A stretch of 64,000 nt of DNA from Bacteroidota bacterium (lineage in GTDB: Bacteria > Bacteroidota > Bacteroidia > NS11-12g > UBA955): positions 62,001 through 126,000 of the forward strand of contig JAQCBH010000004.1 in the NCBI GenBank assembly GCA_027621365.1, read 5' to 3'. The notes below the pieces were generated by a model that was given only the letters and a program-made list of their open reading frames with translations, was not told the DNA's origin and did not search any database. The position numbers and the translations under genes were made by a program. Below, one piece after another: positions 48,717-56,543 of the stretch (positions are counted from its first letter, which is position 1; every line of letters starts with the position of its first letter).

Positions 48717-49608
48717 TCCACAAAGATAGTCGCTCCCAAACCCAGCCTATCAGCAAATTGGCGTAATCCCCACTTTTTATCTGATTGCCAGCATTCAGCC
48801 AGCGCTCTGGAGTCAGGTCCAGTTTTGAATCTACAAATCCTTTCTCGGCCTCTGCAAAGAAGCGCAAAGGCGAAACCTTGCTTTCCTTCTGGTAGCGAAT
48901 GCGGGCCATGGGCTCATCCAAAAACACCGCAAAATTCTGAGCGGTTTCAGCACTGTTGTACCAAAGAAAATCAGGCTCGTCCTCGTACAGATTTCGAACG
49001 GCCTCTGTCTGCAAGAAATCAGAAGGCTCGCCGCTGAATACTTCGGCCAAGCCCCTCTCTACATCAGCAGCAGAAGCCGCTGTATCGCTGGGCACAAACA
49101 GCACCATAGCCTTGAATTGGTAGGCGGCAAAGACCTGCCGCTGCATCAAGCGAGCGTAGGAATAATTGGGCTTTTGAATCAATGCGCCCATTCTATTTTT
49201 GGCCACCTGGGTCTCCAGAAAGGCCTTAAACTTGGCTTCCGAACTCAATGATAGGGCAAAAAACCAACCCGATGGGGTGCCAAACACCACAGCATCTGAC
49301 ATCAGCCCTACCCCCAATTGCCCTGGATCCTCCAGGTCTTCAAAAGCCGTTGAAGTACTCAATTCGGCCGACAGACTATCCAGCAGAGCAGGCGGGCGCT
49401 TCATGCCTGGCAAAGCCTCCAAATGCTGACGAGCCTGACGGGTCTGCAAGTGGGCGAACCACTGGGTATTCTCGGGCATGATCATCAACAGACGACTGCG
49501 CGCATTGAAGTTGTACCAAAGATACACACCTACAATTCCAGCGGTCACGACCGAAATCAAGATCAAGCGCGTGGCAATTTTTCGAAAGTTGTCGCTGGGT
49601 TTGTTCAT
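48688..49608 (-). CDS. Hypothetical protein with N-terminal membrane anchor
   Basis: A 306-aa protein I do not recognise. It has a cytoplasmic N-terminus of about 15 residues, one membrane helix (LILISVVTAGIVGVYLWY), and a large periplasmic region starting MPENTQWFAHLQTRQARQHL. That region alternates helices and strands, without Cys pairs or catalytic motifs. Its end overlaps the start of the methionine synthase half by 29 nt, so they are probably co-transcribed, but this says nothing clear about function. The start at 49608 is the ATG before NKPSDNFRKIA; 4 nt upstream is TTTTTTTG, a -7 element lacking the A. Confidence 0.75.
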   Translation of the reverse strand: MNKPSDNFRKIATRLILISVVTAGIVGVYLWYNFNARSRLLMIMPENTQWFAHLQTRQARQHLEALPGMKRPPALLDSLSAELSTSTAFEDLEDPGQLGVGLMSDAVVFGTPSGWFFALSLSSEAKFKAFLETQVAKNRMGALIQKPNYSYARLMQRQVFAAYQFKAMVLFVPSDTAASAADVERGLAEVFSGEPSDFLQTEAVRNLYEDEPDFLWYNSAETAQNFAVFLDEPMARIRYQKESKVSPLRFFAEAEKGFVDSKLDLTPERWLNAGNQIKSGDYANLLIGWVWERLSLWNEQSEASRN

Positions 49609-49613
49609 GCTGC

Positions 49614-49648
49614 AAAAAAACAAAAGGGCCGTCAAATGACGGCCCTTT
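49614..49648 (-). terminator. Terminator of the Cys-rich exported protein gene
   Basis: An 11-bp perfect stem (AAAGGGCCGTC / GACGGCCCTTT) with loop ATTT on the minus strand, followed by TGTTTTTTT. It lies 21 nt after the stop at 49670. Confidence 0.92.
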
Positions 49649-49669
49649 CCAATAGATTAAATGTGCAGT

Positions 49670-50047
49670 TTAGTCGTGCTTTTTCTTGCAGCAAGGCTTC
49701 ACTTCAGAAGAACCTTGGCAAGCAGGGGCCGTAGGGGCAGCTGTTTCTACTGCATCGTCAGTAGCGGGAGATGATTCAGCAGAAGCATCGGCATGAGCAT
49801 GACCCTGGCAAGAACCAGCGGCAGCATCCCCAGACTGGCAGCAAGACTTCTTAGGAGCAGCAGCCGTTCCCTCAGCTTGGCCTTGACCTTGGCATGCCGC
49901 AGCGGTATCACCGCCTTTGCAGCACTTTTTAGTGGGGACTTGCTCTACGGCAGGAATAGCCACTACCTCAGCAGGAGCTTCGGTTTGAGCCTGAGCTACA
50001 ACACTGAAGCCCAAACCCATTATTGCGATCAAAACAATCTTTTTCAT
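49670..50047 (-). CDS. Exported cysteine-rich repeat protein, possible metal binder
   Basis: A 125-aa protein with a signal peptide, KKIVLIAIMGLGFSVVAQA, cleaved after residue 20. The mature 105 residues hold nine Cys arranged in modules: Cys42-Cys43 with Cys52 (KKCCKGGDTAAACQGQ), Cys69-Cys70 with Cys80 (KKSCCQSGDAAAGSCQGHAH), and an inverted module with Cys110 and Cys119-Cys120 (ACQGSSEVKPCCKKKHD). Spacers are Ala/Glu/Pro rich. Vicinal Cys plus His suggests copper or other soft-metal binding, which is inference. It has its own perfect -7 element 11 nt upstream and its own terminator. I know no named family. Confidence 0.8.
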   Translation of the reverse strand: MKKIVLIAIMGLGFSVVAQAQTEAPAEVVAIPAVEQVPTKKCCKGGDTAAACQGQGQAEGTAAAPKKSCCQSGDAAAGSCQGHAHADASAESSPATDDAVETAAPTAPACQGSSEVKPCCKKKHD

Positions 50048-50058
50048 ATTCGTTAAAA

Positions 50059-50066
50059 CAAAGATA
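50059..50066 (-). promoter_or_regulatory. -7 element TATCTTTG of the Cys-rich exported protein gene
   Basis: A perfect TAnnTTTG on the minus strand, directly after the psd stop and 11 nt before the ATG at 50047. With the terminator downstream it makes this gene monocistronic. Confidence 0.68.
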
Positions 50067-50067
50067 A

Positions 50068-50721
50068 TCATTTCCATTGAGCCACGACGGTTTCACCCCC
50101 GACGGTCTTATCGCCCAATTTGACATTGATTGGGGTACCTACAGGGAAGAATAAGTCAATGCGAGAACCGAATTTGATAAAGCCGTACTCCGCTCCCGTG
50201 CGAGCCGCGTGACCTTCTTTGGCGTAGCAAACAATGCGGCGTGCCAAAGCACCCGCGATTTGGCGAAACAACACTTGGCCGTAGGTATTTTCTACCACAA
50301 CGGTAGTGCGCTCGTTGTCGGTGCTACTTTTAGGATGCCATGCCACCAGGTATTTGCCCGGATGGTATTTTTCAAAAATCACCTTGCCCCATGTGGGATA
50401 ACGATTCACGTGCACGTTCAAGGGCGACATAAAAATACTCACCTGCAAGCGCTTGTCCTTGAAAAATTCGGTCTCATCGACTTCCTCGATCACGACCACT
50501 TTTCCATCAGCCGGAGCAATGACCAAATGGTCTCCCTCAGGGGTATTTCTCTGCGGATGACGGAAAAACTGCACCACCAGCACGTACATCACCAAACTCA
50601 TACCTAAGGCAATGTCGCAAGCCAACCCGCCGCCCAACCAGAAGTTAAGCGCCCAGTTCAAGCCGGCCAAAATGGCCGTAGTTCCCAGAATGATGGCGAA
50701 GCCTTCTTTGTGCAATCGCAT
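50068..50721 (-). CDS. psd: Phosphatidylserine decarboxylase proenzyme, short type
   Basis: A 217-aa proenzyme that makes phosphatidylethanolamine. An N-terminal pair of membrane helices (EGFAIILGTTAILAGLNWAL and LGMSLVMYVLVVQFF) precedes the catalytic domain with FRHPQRNTPEGDHLVIAPAD and SIFMSPLNVHVNRYP. The self-cleavage site is Gly185-Ser186 in FIKFGSRID; Ser186 becomes the pyruvoyl group. The start codon shares one base with the gdhA stop (TAATG), which indicates coupling to gdhA. The length fits the short archaeal/Bacteroidota-type Psd. Confidence 0.95.
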   Translation of the reverse strand: MRLHKEGFAIILGTTAILAGLNWALNFWLGGGLACDIALGMSLVMYVLVVQFFRHPQRNTPEGDHLVIAPADGKVVVIEEVDETEFFKDKRLQVSIFMSPLNVHVNRYPTWGKVIFEKYHPGKYLVAWHPKSSTDNERTTVVVENTYGQVLFRQIAGALARRIVCYAKEGHAARTGAEYGFIKFGSRIDLFFPVGTPINVKLGDKTVGGETVVAQWK

Positions 50722-51995
50722 TAAAATGACCCTCTCAATTTCAAGGTTCTAGATACCTTCTCAACTGCCACTACATAGGCTGCCATGCGCATAGAGATTC
50801 CCTCCTTATCAGCGCGCTGATACAAATTATCAAAGGCCATTTTCATAGCACGGTCAGCACGGCGATTCACTCGCTCTTCTGTCCAGTAATATCCCAAACG
50901 GTTCTGTACCCATTCAAAATAGGAAACGGTCACACCACCGGCATTGGCCAAAATATCAGGAACCACCAAGATTCCCTTTTCGTTCAAAATATCATCGGCA
51001 CCGGCTGTAGTGGGGCCATTGGCACCTTCTACGATCAACTTGGCCTTGATGCGAGCCGCATTTTCAGGCGTAATCTGGTCTTCCATAGCAGCTGGCACCA
51101 AAACGTCGCATTCCAGCTCCAATAATTCCTCGTTGGAGATCCTTTGGCAGCCCGAGAATCCTTCCAAACTACGACTTTCGCTGTTGGCTACATATTCAAT
51201 GGCTTTGGGAATATCGATACCGTCAGGGTTGTGGTAACCTCCCGAAATATCGCTAATGGCAATAATCTTTACACCCAACTGGGCAATCAACTTGGCGCTG
51301 ATGCTACCCACATTTCCGAAACCTTGAACCACACAAGTGGCTTGGGTCGGATTGATGCCCATTTTGGCCAGGGCGCTGCGGGTGGAAACCATCACACCGC
51401 GACCGGTGGCTTCTACTCGGCCTAAGCTACCACCCAATACGAGGGGTTTGCCCGTTACGACCGCATAAGAGTTGTGGCCTTGAATTTTTGAAAATTCATC
51501 CACGATCCAGGCCATCTCTTGAGAGCTAGTACCCATATCAGGAGCCGGAATGTCTTTATCAGGTCCAAACACGTTGCGCATAGATAAGGTATAGGCACGG
51601 GTCAATCTCTCCAACTCCCCTTTGCTCATTGCACGGGGATTGCACTTGATGCCGCCTTTAGCACCGCCATAAGGAACATTCACAACCGCACATTTCCATG
51701 TCATCCAGGCAGCTAAGGCCTTAACTTCATCCAGGTTGACATCCATTGAGTAGCGAATGCCCCCTTTAGAGGGACCCGAATGCACGGAGTGCACCACGCG
51801 GTAGGCTTCAAAAACTTGTATGGTCCCGTCATCCATAGTGACGGGAATATTGGCCATGACTACTTTGTCTGGGACACGCAATACATTGGCGAATTGATCA
51901 TCTAATCCGAGAATTTCAACAGCTTTGTCTAAGCGTTTTCTCATGCTCTCCAGCGGATTGTATCGTGGAGTGCCACCGTTGTGTGAAACTGTCAT
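50721..51995 (-). CDS. gdhA: Glutamate dehydrogenase
   Basis: A 424-aa Glu/Leu/Phe/Val dehydrogenase. The substrate loop is VVHSVHSGPSKGGIRYS, the catalytic Lys113 is in VPYGGAKGGI, and the adjacent PAPDMGTSSQEM and Rossmann motif VQGFGNVGS match RocG/GudB-type hexameric glutamate dehydrogenases of about 420 aa. It links glutamate and 2-oxoglutarate; NAD or NADP preference cannot be read safely. Its promoter fits both consensus boxes (-7 at 52024-52031, TTTG at 52050-52053), with a leader of about 25 nt. psd follows with a 1-nt overlap. Confidence 0.94.
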   Translation of the reverse strand: MTVSHNGGTPRYNPLESMRKRLDKAVEILGLDDQFANVLRVPDKVVMANIPVTMDDGTIQVFEAYRVVHSVHSGPSKGGIRYSMDVNLDEVKALAAWMTWKCAVVNVPYGGAKGGIKCNPRAMSKGELERLTRAYTLSMRNVFGPDKDIPAPDMGTSSQEMAWIVDEFSKIQGHNSYAVVTGKPLVLGGSLGRVEATGRGVMVSTRSALAKMGINPTQATCVVQGFGNVGSISAKLIAQLGVKIIAISDISGGYHNPDGIDIPKAIEYVANSESRSLEGFSGCQRISNEELLELECDVLVPAAMEDQITPENAARIKAKLIVEGANGPTTAGADDILNEKGILVVPDILANAGGVTVSYFEWVQNRLGYYWTEERVNRRADRAMKMAFDNLYQRADKEGISMRMAAYVVAVEKVSRTLKLRGSF

Positions 51996-52023
51996 AAAGA
52001 CTTTCTAAAGAATTTGTAGGGAG

Positions 52024-52053
52024 CAAAATTAGGGGTTTGATTCATCGAGCAAA
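52024..52053 (-). promoter_or_regulatory. -33/-7 promoter of gdhA-psd
   Basis: On the minus strand TTTG (52050-52053), an 18-nt spacer and TAATTTTG (52024-52031). Both boxes are perfect and the spacing is one short of the usual 19. The leader is about 25 nt. Confidence 0.78.
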
Positions 52054-52090
52054 GGCCTTTTGGCTAAGTTTTCCAATTGTGTATAGAATT

Positions 52091-53341
52091 TCAGAATCGC
52101 AAACGCCACCAGCGAAGCAGCAAAGGCAGCACATTTTGTTTGTGAACCGACCAATCCAATCTTCTGTGTACTTGCAACCCATTGATAACCAGCAGAACAA
52201 CAAAAGCTACATCCAAGGCATAGATATAAGGAAGAATTTCCAGGCTCATCAACAAGACCAAAAGCGATGAACCGTAAGAAAAGGCCAAGGCTTTGAAAGC
52301 CCCTTCGGCATGCAAATAATGACCCAAAGAGGCCGAGCCAGCCAAGCAAATAATAGCCGGTATAAGCTCCACACAGCGCATTTTCAACGAATCGAAGTCG
52401 TTGCCGAAAACAGCAGTGAACCAAGAGGCCGGCACAAATACCAAGACCAGGCAAGCGACCGAGGTTGCCATCAAGCTGATTAGGGTATAGCGACGAACCA
52501 ATCGAGCGTGAAAGGCCCGATTCCCTGAGCGCAGCACCCGGCTGTGCAAAACCGAGCCAAAACTGTTGGCGAAGAGCCAAAACGCGTCGGCCACCAATAG
52601 CGCATTGGAAAACACCCCGGCTTCAGCCGAATCTCCGCGCTGATTCAAAGTCCAAATGGGCAGGCGATACACCAAGTACAACAGCAAGTGACCTACTTGG
52701 GCCCAGAAACCTTCTTTGAGCAGCCCCTTGGGCCAGGGCTTTTTGGGCAAACTGGAGCGAATCAGCCTGTGGGTTCGAACCATGGCGATGAGCAGAACAC
52801 CCAGCGTTGCTATACTGACGACCCGTATCACGCCGTCCAGCTTCTGATTGCCACAGCATACTTCGTGATTGGGGTTGTCGATCGACCACAGGTACAGCAA
52901 TCCGGCAAAGCCCAAAAACTTGGCGAATTCCAGCAGCCATTGCAAGGAGTTGCGGCGCACAACCCAGCCCTGGGCTTGGTACAAGTTGTACTGAATGTTC
53001 AAAAAGGCCAAGGCCGAAAATTGCAAGGAAAACCAGGACAGCTCCCATGGCCAAGCCAAATAGGGCCAAGCAAAAGTCAACAACATGTTCCCGGCTATGG
53101 GCGCCAAAAAGACATAGGGCAAAATCGCCGATATGCCGTATCGGGCTATCCAGTTGGCCACTGCCGAACCGGCCACAAACTCGACCAGCATCAAACAAAG
53201 CTGCAGGTAGAACAGGTACAATCCCCATTCCCCTCGCCCGCTGGCCCCCAAGTATCGAGACACGCAGACAATGCCCAAGGCAGCCACTGCGGCTTTGGCC
53301 AATTGCCACAAATAGGTCTTAATCGGGCTGGCTTGGCTCAT
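52091..53341 (-). CDS. Polysaccharide flippase-like membrane protein
   Basis: A 416-aa protein with about 12 hydrophobic helices and the N-terminal motif AVAALGIVCVSRYLGASGRGEWG, which is typical of the Wzx/MATE-type oligosaccharide flippases (polysaccharide biosynthesis protein family). A charged loop near residues 155-170 contains two adjacent Cys (NHEVCCGNQK). It would move a lipid-linked sugar across the inner membrane. It overlaps asnB by 23 nt and is third in the glycosyltransferase-asnB-flippase unit, which supports the surface-glycan role. Confidence 0.88.
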   Translation of the reverse strand: MSQASPIKTYLWQLAKAAVAALGIVCVSRYLGASGRGEWGLYLFYLQLCLMLVEFVAGSAVANWIARYGISAILPYVFLAPIAGNMLLTFAWPYLAWPWELSWFSLQFSALAFLNIQYNLYQAQGWVVRRNSLQWLLEFAKFLGFAGLLYLWSIDNPNHEVCCGNQKLDGVIRVVSIATLGVLLIAMVRTHRLIRSSLPKKPWPKGLLKEGFWAQVGHLLLYLVYRLPIWTLNQRGDSAEAGVFSNALLVADAFWLFANSFGSVLHSRVLRSGNRAFHARLVRRYTLISLMATSVACLVLVFVPASWFTAVFGNDFDSLKMRCVELIPAIICLAGSASLGHYLHAEGAFKALAFSYGSSLLVLLMSLEILPYIYALDVAFVVLLVINGLQVHRRLDWSVHKQNVLPLLLRWWRLRF

Positions 53342-55043
53342 GGCGGGAAACTACGAATTTCAAGTAATAGGAAAGCGATGCGCAGCGAAACAAATAGCGA
53401 GCCGCCTTGTGATCTTTTGCGTTTTTCGCCAACCTTTTCCAGGCTTTTTTTCGCATTTCTTGCGAAACATGGGCATTCAATCGCTCGTGGAAGATGGCTT
53501 CTTTCCACTCGCTTAGGCTGCGCAGGGTGAGGGCCGTATCGGGCACCGTGAATCCTTTTTTGTCTATTCGCTGAAGCAAGGCCTCTGGCACCAAACCCTT
53601 GGCGGCTTGACGCAAGGCCCCTTTTGAATAGCCATTATGCAAGCGCGAACTCAATTCTTCTCCCTGCCCCAAGGCCCATTCGGCCAATTTTTGATCATCG
53701 GCAAAGGGGTTTCTGGATTCGAGCGAAAAGGCCATGCCGTTGCGATCTTCGTAGTGCAGCAATTGCCCCAAACGAAGCCCAAAAAAATCGTCGCGCATCA
53801 ATGCCGCTGGGCTTTTGCCCGAAAGCTCTGATTGCTTGAACCAGCTCAAGAGAGCCTGTAGCAACAGCCTCATGGGGTTCAAGGGCCATTTGCTCATCTG
53901 CTTGATCAGGGCCCAGGGTTCGCGCAGCAAAGCTGCGCGGTAGTAATGCGGGTATCCGCCGAACAATTCGTCGGCTCCTTGGCCGTTGAACAAGACCACC
54001 ATGCCTTGGGCTTTCACCTCGCGGCACAAGGCCCAGTGGGCCAAGTTGTTCCAAGCTACCGCCGGTCGGCCCGTCGACTCAATGTATTGGGGCAACCAAT
54101 CTCCTTGAGCCTGGTTCATGTCGATGCGGTGCCAGTTGACCTTATGGAAATCAGCGACCTGTTTTTGCCAAAAAGATTCATCGCCTGGCATACCCGGAGC
54201 GCTCACCGAAAAGGCATGCAAATCGGCCTCAGGCCCTAATACCTCGCGGGCCAGTCCCAACAAAATAGCGCTATCCAAGCCCCCACTGAGGGCAAAGGCG
54301 ATGGGAACATCGCTTCGCAATCGCCGCTTCATAGAGCCCAGCAAGTATTCTCTCAGATCCTTGATCGACGATTTCTCTCCTTTGTACCATTTGACAGGCT
54401 CTTCCACCCTCAAAGCTGTTTCTGTCCAATTCAGCTGTAGCCAATGGCCTGGGGGAATTTCTTGAAGGCCTTGGCTCCAAGGCAAGACATCGCTCAAACC
54501 CTCGTTGAAAAAGGCGCGAATGGCCTCTGAATGAACCTTCTCGCTCGTTGCCAAGGGGAATTCTTCGCTGCAAAAGGCCATTTGGCTGTGGCCATCACCG
54601 CTGTAATACAGGGGCTTGACTCCAGAAAAATCGCGAACGGCCCAAGCTTGCTTTTGCTCCTGATCGAGCATCACGAAGGCGAAAAAACCATCCAATCGGT
54701 GCAAACAGTCAGGGCCATAAGCCGCCCACAAACGAAGCAGCAACTCGGTATCGGTGCCCGATTCCAGGCTCCAACCCTCTTGCTCGGCCAGTTCTATATA
54801 ATTGTAAATCTCCCCGTTGTACGTCAACAGAAAGCGCCCATCGCTCATGGGCTGGTCTCCCGCGGGGCCCAAGCCCACTATGCTCAATCTTCGGTGAAGC
54901 AGCACATGCCGCTCATCGGCCCATTTCCAAGCCGCCGCATCTGGCCCGCGGTGGGCCAATTGCTCCGACACCTTTTCCAGGCGCAGTTGCCAGTCGGCCG
55001 AATCTTGGGGCAGTGCCTGAAAGGCGGCGTAGATGCCACACAT
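53319..55043 (-). CDS. asnB: Asparagine synthase (glutamine-hydrolysing), polysaccharide-locus type
   Basis: A 574-aa two-domain enzyme. Cys2 at the start (MCGIYAAF) is the glutaminase nucleophile once Met is removed, and AHRGPDAAAWKW, YNGEIYNY and SGTDTELLLRLW build the Ntn domain. The synthase domain has the PP-loop FALSGGLDSAILLGLA and FNGQGADELFGGYPHYYR. It amidates a carboxylate with glutamine nitrogen. AsnB-like proteins in polysaccharide loci may amidate sugars or amino-acid decorations rather than aspartate. It shares one base with the upstream glycosyltransferase stop and overlaps the flippase by 23 nt. Confidence 0.93.
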   Translation of the reverse strand: MCGIYAAFQALPQDSADWQLRLEKVSEQLAHRGPDAAAWKWADERHVLLHRRLSIVGLGPAGDQPMSDGRFLLTYNGEIYNYIELAEQEGWSLESGTDTELLLRLWAAYGPDCLHRLDGFFAFVMLDQEQKQAWAVRDFSGVKPLYYSGDGHSQMAFCSEEFPLATSEKVHSEAIRAFFNEGLSDVLPWSQGLQEIPPGHWLQLNWTETALRVEEPVKWYKGEKSSIKDLREYLLGSMKRRLRSDVPIAFALSGGLDSAILLGLAREVLGPEADLHAFSVSAPGMPGDESFWQKQVADFHKVNWHRIDMNQAQGDWLPQYIESTGRPAVAWNNLAHWALCREVKAQGMVVLFNGQGADELFGGYPHYYRAALLREPWALIKQMSKWPLNPMRLLLQALLSWFKQSELSGKSPAALMRDDFFGLRLGQLLHYEDRNGMAFSLESRNPFADDQKLAEWALGQGEELSSRLHNGYSKGALRQAAKGLVPEALLQRIDKKGFTVPDTALTLRSLSEWKEAIFHERLNAHVSQEMRKKAWKRLAKNAKDHKAARYLFRCASLSYYLKFVVSRHEPSQPD

Positions 55044-56200
55044 TAAAACCCGTACCCCCTTTCTAGGGCGGCGGCTACGGCCGCACGGCCGTAGCGCGCT
55101 CCCGCGCGCTGAGCGCGGCGCAGCCGCGCAGCCGCCTCCTCCTTTAAGAATAGTTCCCGGGCCCGAACCAAGGCCTCGGTCAATCCCTCAATATCAGCGG
55201 GAGCCACCAAAAATCCATCAGCAGGAGACTCCATCATATCGGCGATTCCACCAACCTCAGACGAAACCACCGGCAGCCCCGAACACAGGGCTTCCGAAAT
55301 CACACAAGGGGCATTTTCAGCCTCACTAAAGAGCAACAAAGCCAAACCCTTATTCAGCACCTGAGCCAAACGCTCATGGCTCATCACACCGCCCCACTCC
55401 ACTCCGCGATCCAAGCCCTGCTGCTGAGCCCAGTCTTGCAAATCATGATCAGCCGAGCCCACCATGAGCAGTTCCATATCCGGATGCCGCTGGCGGCAAA
55501 CGGCGAAGGCCTTCAATATCCCTTTGGGGTTCTTTCGTTCGTCCATGCCCGAAACGTGCACAAATCGAGGCTGAACTGGCTCATTGCTGGGCACAAACAG
55601 GGCCTCATTCACCACATTGGGAAGGGCTTCAACCGGTTTGGAAGCGCCCAAAACCCGCTCCATGTTGCGGTGCAAGGGCATGGAGACCGCCAAATGCTTA
55701 TCGACGCGCTTCCACAACTGACGCTGCGCACGCTGAAACCACCAAGCCCGTTTTTCAAAAGCGTCTTCGGCCTTGCCGTCGTAAATGGCCCAATGTTCAG
55801 TCAAGTATAAGGGTTGGGCTTTGCCATCCATGAAAATCGATACCGGCATGGCCAGCTTGTCAGGTGCATGCATGTGAACGGCATCGGGCTGCTCGCCCTC
55901 ATAGGCTTTTTTCAAAACCGCCAACACCGCCTTTTTATAAGCATCGGCATTCCAAAAGCGCGCCCAGGCTCCCCCTTTTTTTTGTTCGATGGGGTGCCAC
56001 TCCAAGATAACACCGTCTGACACCGAAACTGGTTCCGGCCGTGCCTCCCCCTCCCCGTATAAAGGAAAGTGAAACAGGCGAATGCTATAGTATTGACGGG
56101 CTACGTCGAGGTGCCGAGCGATGAAATCACCCGCCATCGAATTCTGAGAACTAGGGTACCAACCGGCCAGCCACCAGAGCGTTTTTTTCGACGCAGCCAT
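55043..56200 (-). CDS. Glycosyltransferase, GT4 family
   Basis: A 385-aa GT-B enzyme. The N-terminus KKTLWWLAGWYPSSQNSMAG and the HMHAPDKLAMPVSIF segment form the acceptor domain. The donor domain has FVHVSGMDERKNPKGILKAF and the E-x7-E-like region SEAENAPCVISEALCSGLPV, followed by VVSSEVGGIADMM. The last 40 or so codons are unusually Ala/Arg rich (AAARLRRAQRAGARYGRAAV) and are encoded by a cluster of GC-rich hairpins. First gene of the cassette with asnB and the flippase. A perfect -7 element ends 4 nt before the ATG. Confidence 0.93.
   Translation of the reverse strand: MAASKKTLWWLAGWYPSSQNSMAGDFIARHLDVARQYYSIRLFHFPLYGEGEARPEPVSVSDGVILEWHPIEQKKGGAWARFWNADAYKKAVLAVLKKAYEGEQPDAVHMHAPDKLAMPVSIFMDGKAQPLYLTEHWAIYDGKAEDAFEKRAWWFQRAQRQLWKRVDKHLAVSMPLHRNMERVLGASKPVEALPNVVNEALFVPSNEPVQPRFVHVSGMDERKNPKGILKAFAVCRQRHPDMELLMVGSADHDLQDWAQQQGLDRGVEWGGVMSHERLAQVLNKGLALLLFSEAENAPCVISEALCSGLPVVSSEVGGIADMMESPADGFLVAPADIEGLTEALVRARELFLKEEAAARLRRAQRAGARYGRAAVAAALERGYGF
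55074..55135. repeat. GC-rich hairpin cluster inside a glycosyltransferase gene
   Basis: Consecutive inverted repeats at the 3' end of the 55043-56200 gene: GCTACGGCC / GGCCGTAGC with loop GCAC (55074-55095), AGCGCGC / GCGCGCT with loop TCCC (55093-55110), and GCGGC / GCCGC with loop GCA (55115-55127), then a further AGCCGC copy. The composition is far richer in G+C than the surroundings. It encodes the Ala/Arg-rich tail of the protein and ends about 30 nt before the asnB start. Confidence 0.8.
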
Positions 56201-56204
56201 AGGG

Positions 56205-56235
56205 CAAATGTAGGGTCAAAATGGAGCGTTGAAAA
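56205..56235 (-). promoter_or_regulatory. -33/-7 promoter of the glycosyltransferase-asnB-flippase unit
   Basis: On the minus strand TTTT (56232-56235, one mismatch to TTTG), 19-nt spacer and perfect TACATTTG (56205-56212). It ends 4 nt (CCCT) before the ATG at 56200. Confidence 0.72.
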
Positions 56236-56284
56236 TTGTTGCACAACCTGAGGGAAGCTATTATCTTTGCACTCCACAAAAACG

Positions 56285-56361
56285 GCGGTTATAGCTCAGT
56301 TGGTTAGAGCATCAGCTTGTGGCGCTGAGGGTCGCCGGTTCGAGCCCGGTTAATCGCCCCA
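56285..56361 (+). tRNA. tRNA-His (GTG)
   Basis: A full cloverleaf. The acceptor GCGGTTA pairs with TAATCGC (one G-U). The D arm is in TAGCTCAGTTGGTTAGAGCA, and the anticodon stem TCAGC/GCTGA encloses loop TTGTGGC with anticodon GTG. The T arm is GCCGG-TTCGAGC-CCGGT. The base before the acceptor (56284) is G and the discriminator is C, the G-1:C73 pair that identifies bacterial tRNA-His. The 3' CCA (56359-56361) is encoded. A terminator follows at once. Confidence 0.97.
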
Positions 56362-56389
56362 AAAAGCAGCAGAAATGCTGCTTTTTTTT
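56361..56389 (+). terminator. Terminator of tRNA-His
   Basis: An 11-bp stem (AAAAAGCAGCA / TGCTGCTTTTT) with loop GAAA, continuing into further T residues. It starts at the last base of the tRNA. Confidence 0.92.
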
Positions 56390-56543
56390 ATCATACCAAG
56401 CCTCGGCGCCTACACCCGCCACAACCGCATTGAACGCATCGTATGCGACCTTGAGAGGAATGAAAAAAGGCGTGAATTCGTCACCGAAAATCACGCCTTT
56501 ATGGTCTACAACCCTCTGCTAGAAGGGCCACAGAGTTAGAGGG
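56390..56543. other. Unassigned segment between tRNA-His terminator and folE
   Basis: About 154 bp. It holds one imperfect structure: AAAGGCGTGA (56466-56475) and TCACGCCTTT (56491-56500) form a 10-bp stem with a 15-nt loop, which could terminate folE transcripts on the minus strand, though the T tract is broken. Short open frames on both strands run through the tRNA and are not credible genes. I see nothing else. Confidence 0.5.

Noticed and set aside
52029-52580. A 183-codon minus-strand frame overlapping the flippase gene
   Set aside because: It is in another frame of the same strand, lacks a start context and does not keep membrane-helix periodicity as the 416-aa frame does.
56312-56522. 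Two short open frames, one per strand, across tRNA-His and its terminator
   Set aside because: They overlap a complete tRNA and a hairpin terminator and have no start signal. Such frames are common false calls next to tRNAs.
56285-56543. tRNA-His as an integration site of a mobile island
   Set aside because: No integrase, no repeat of the tRNA 3' end and no foreign-looking genes are nearby; folE and queD are core genes.
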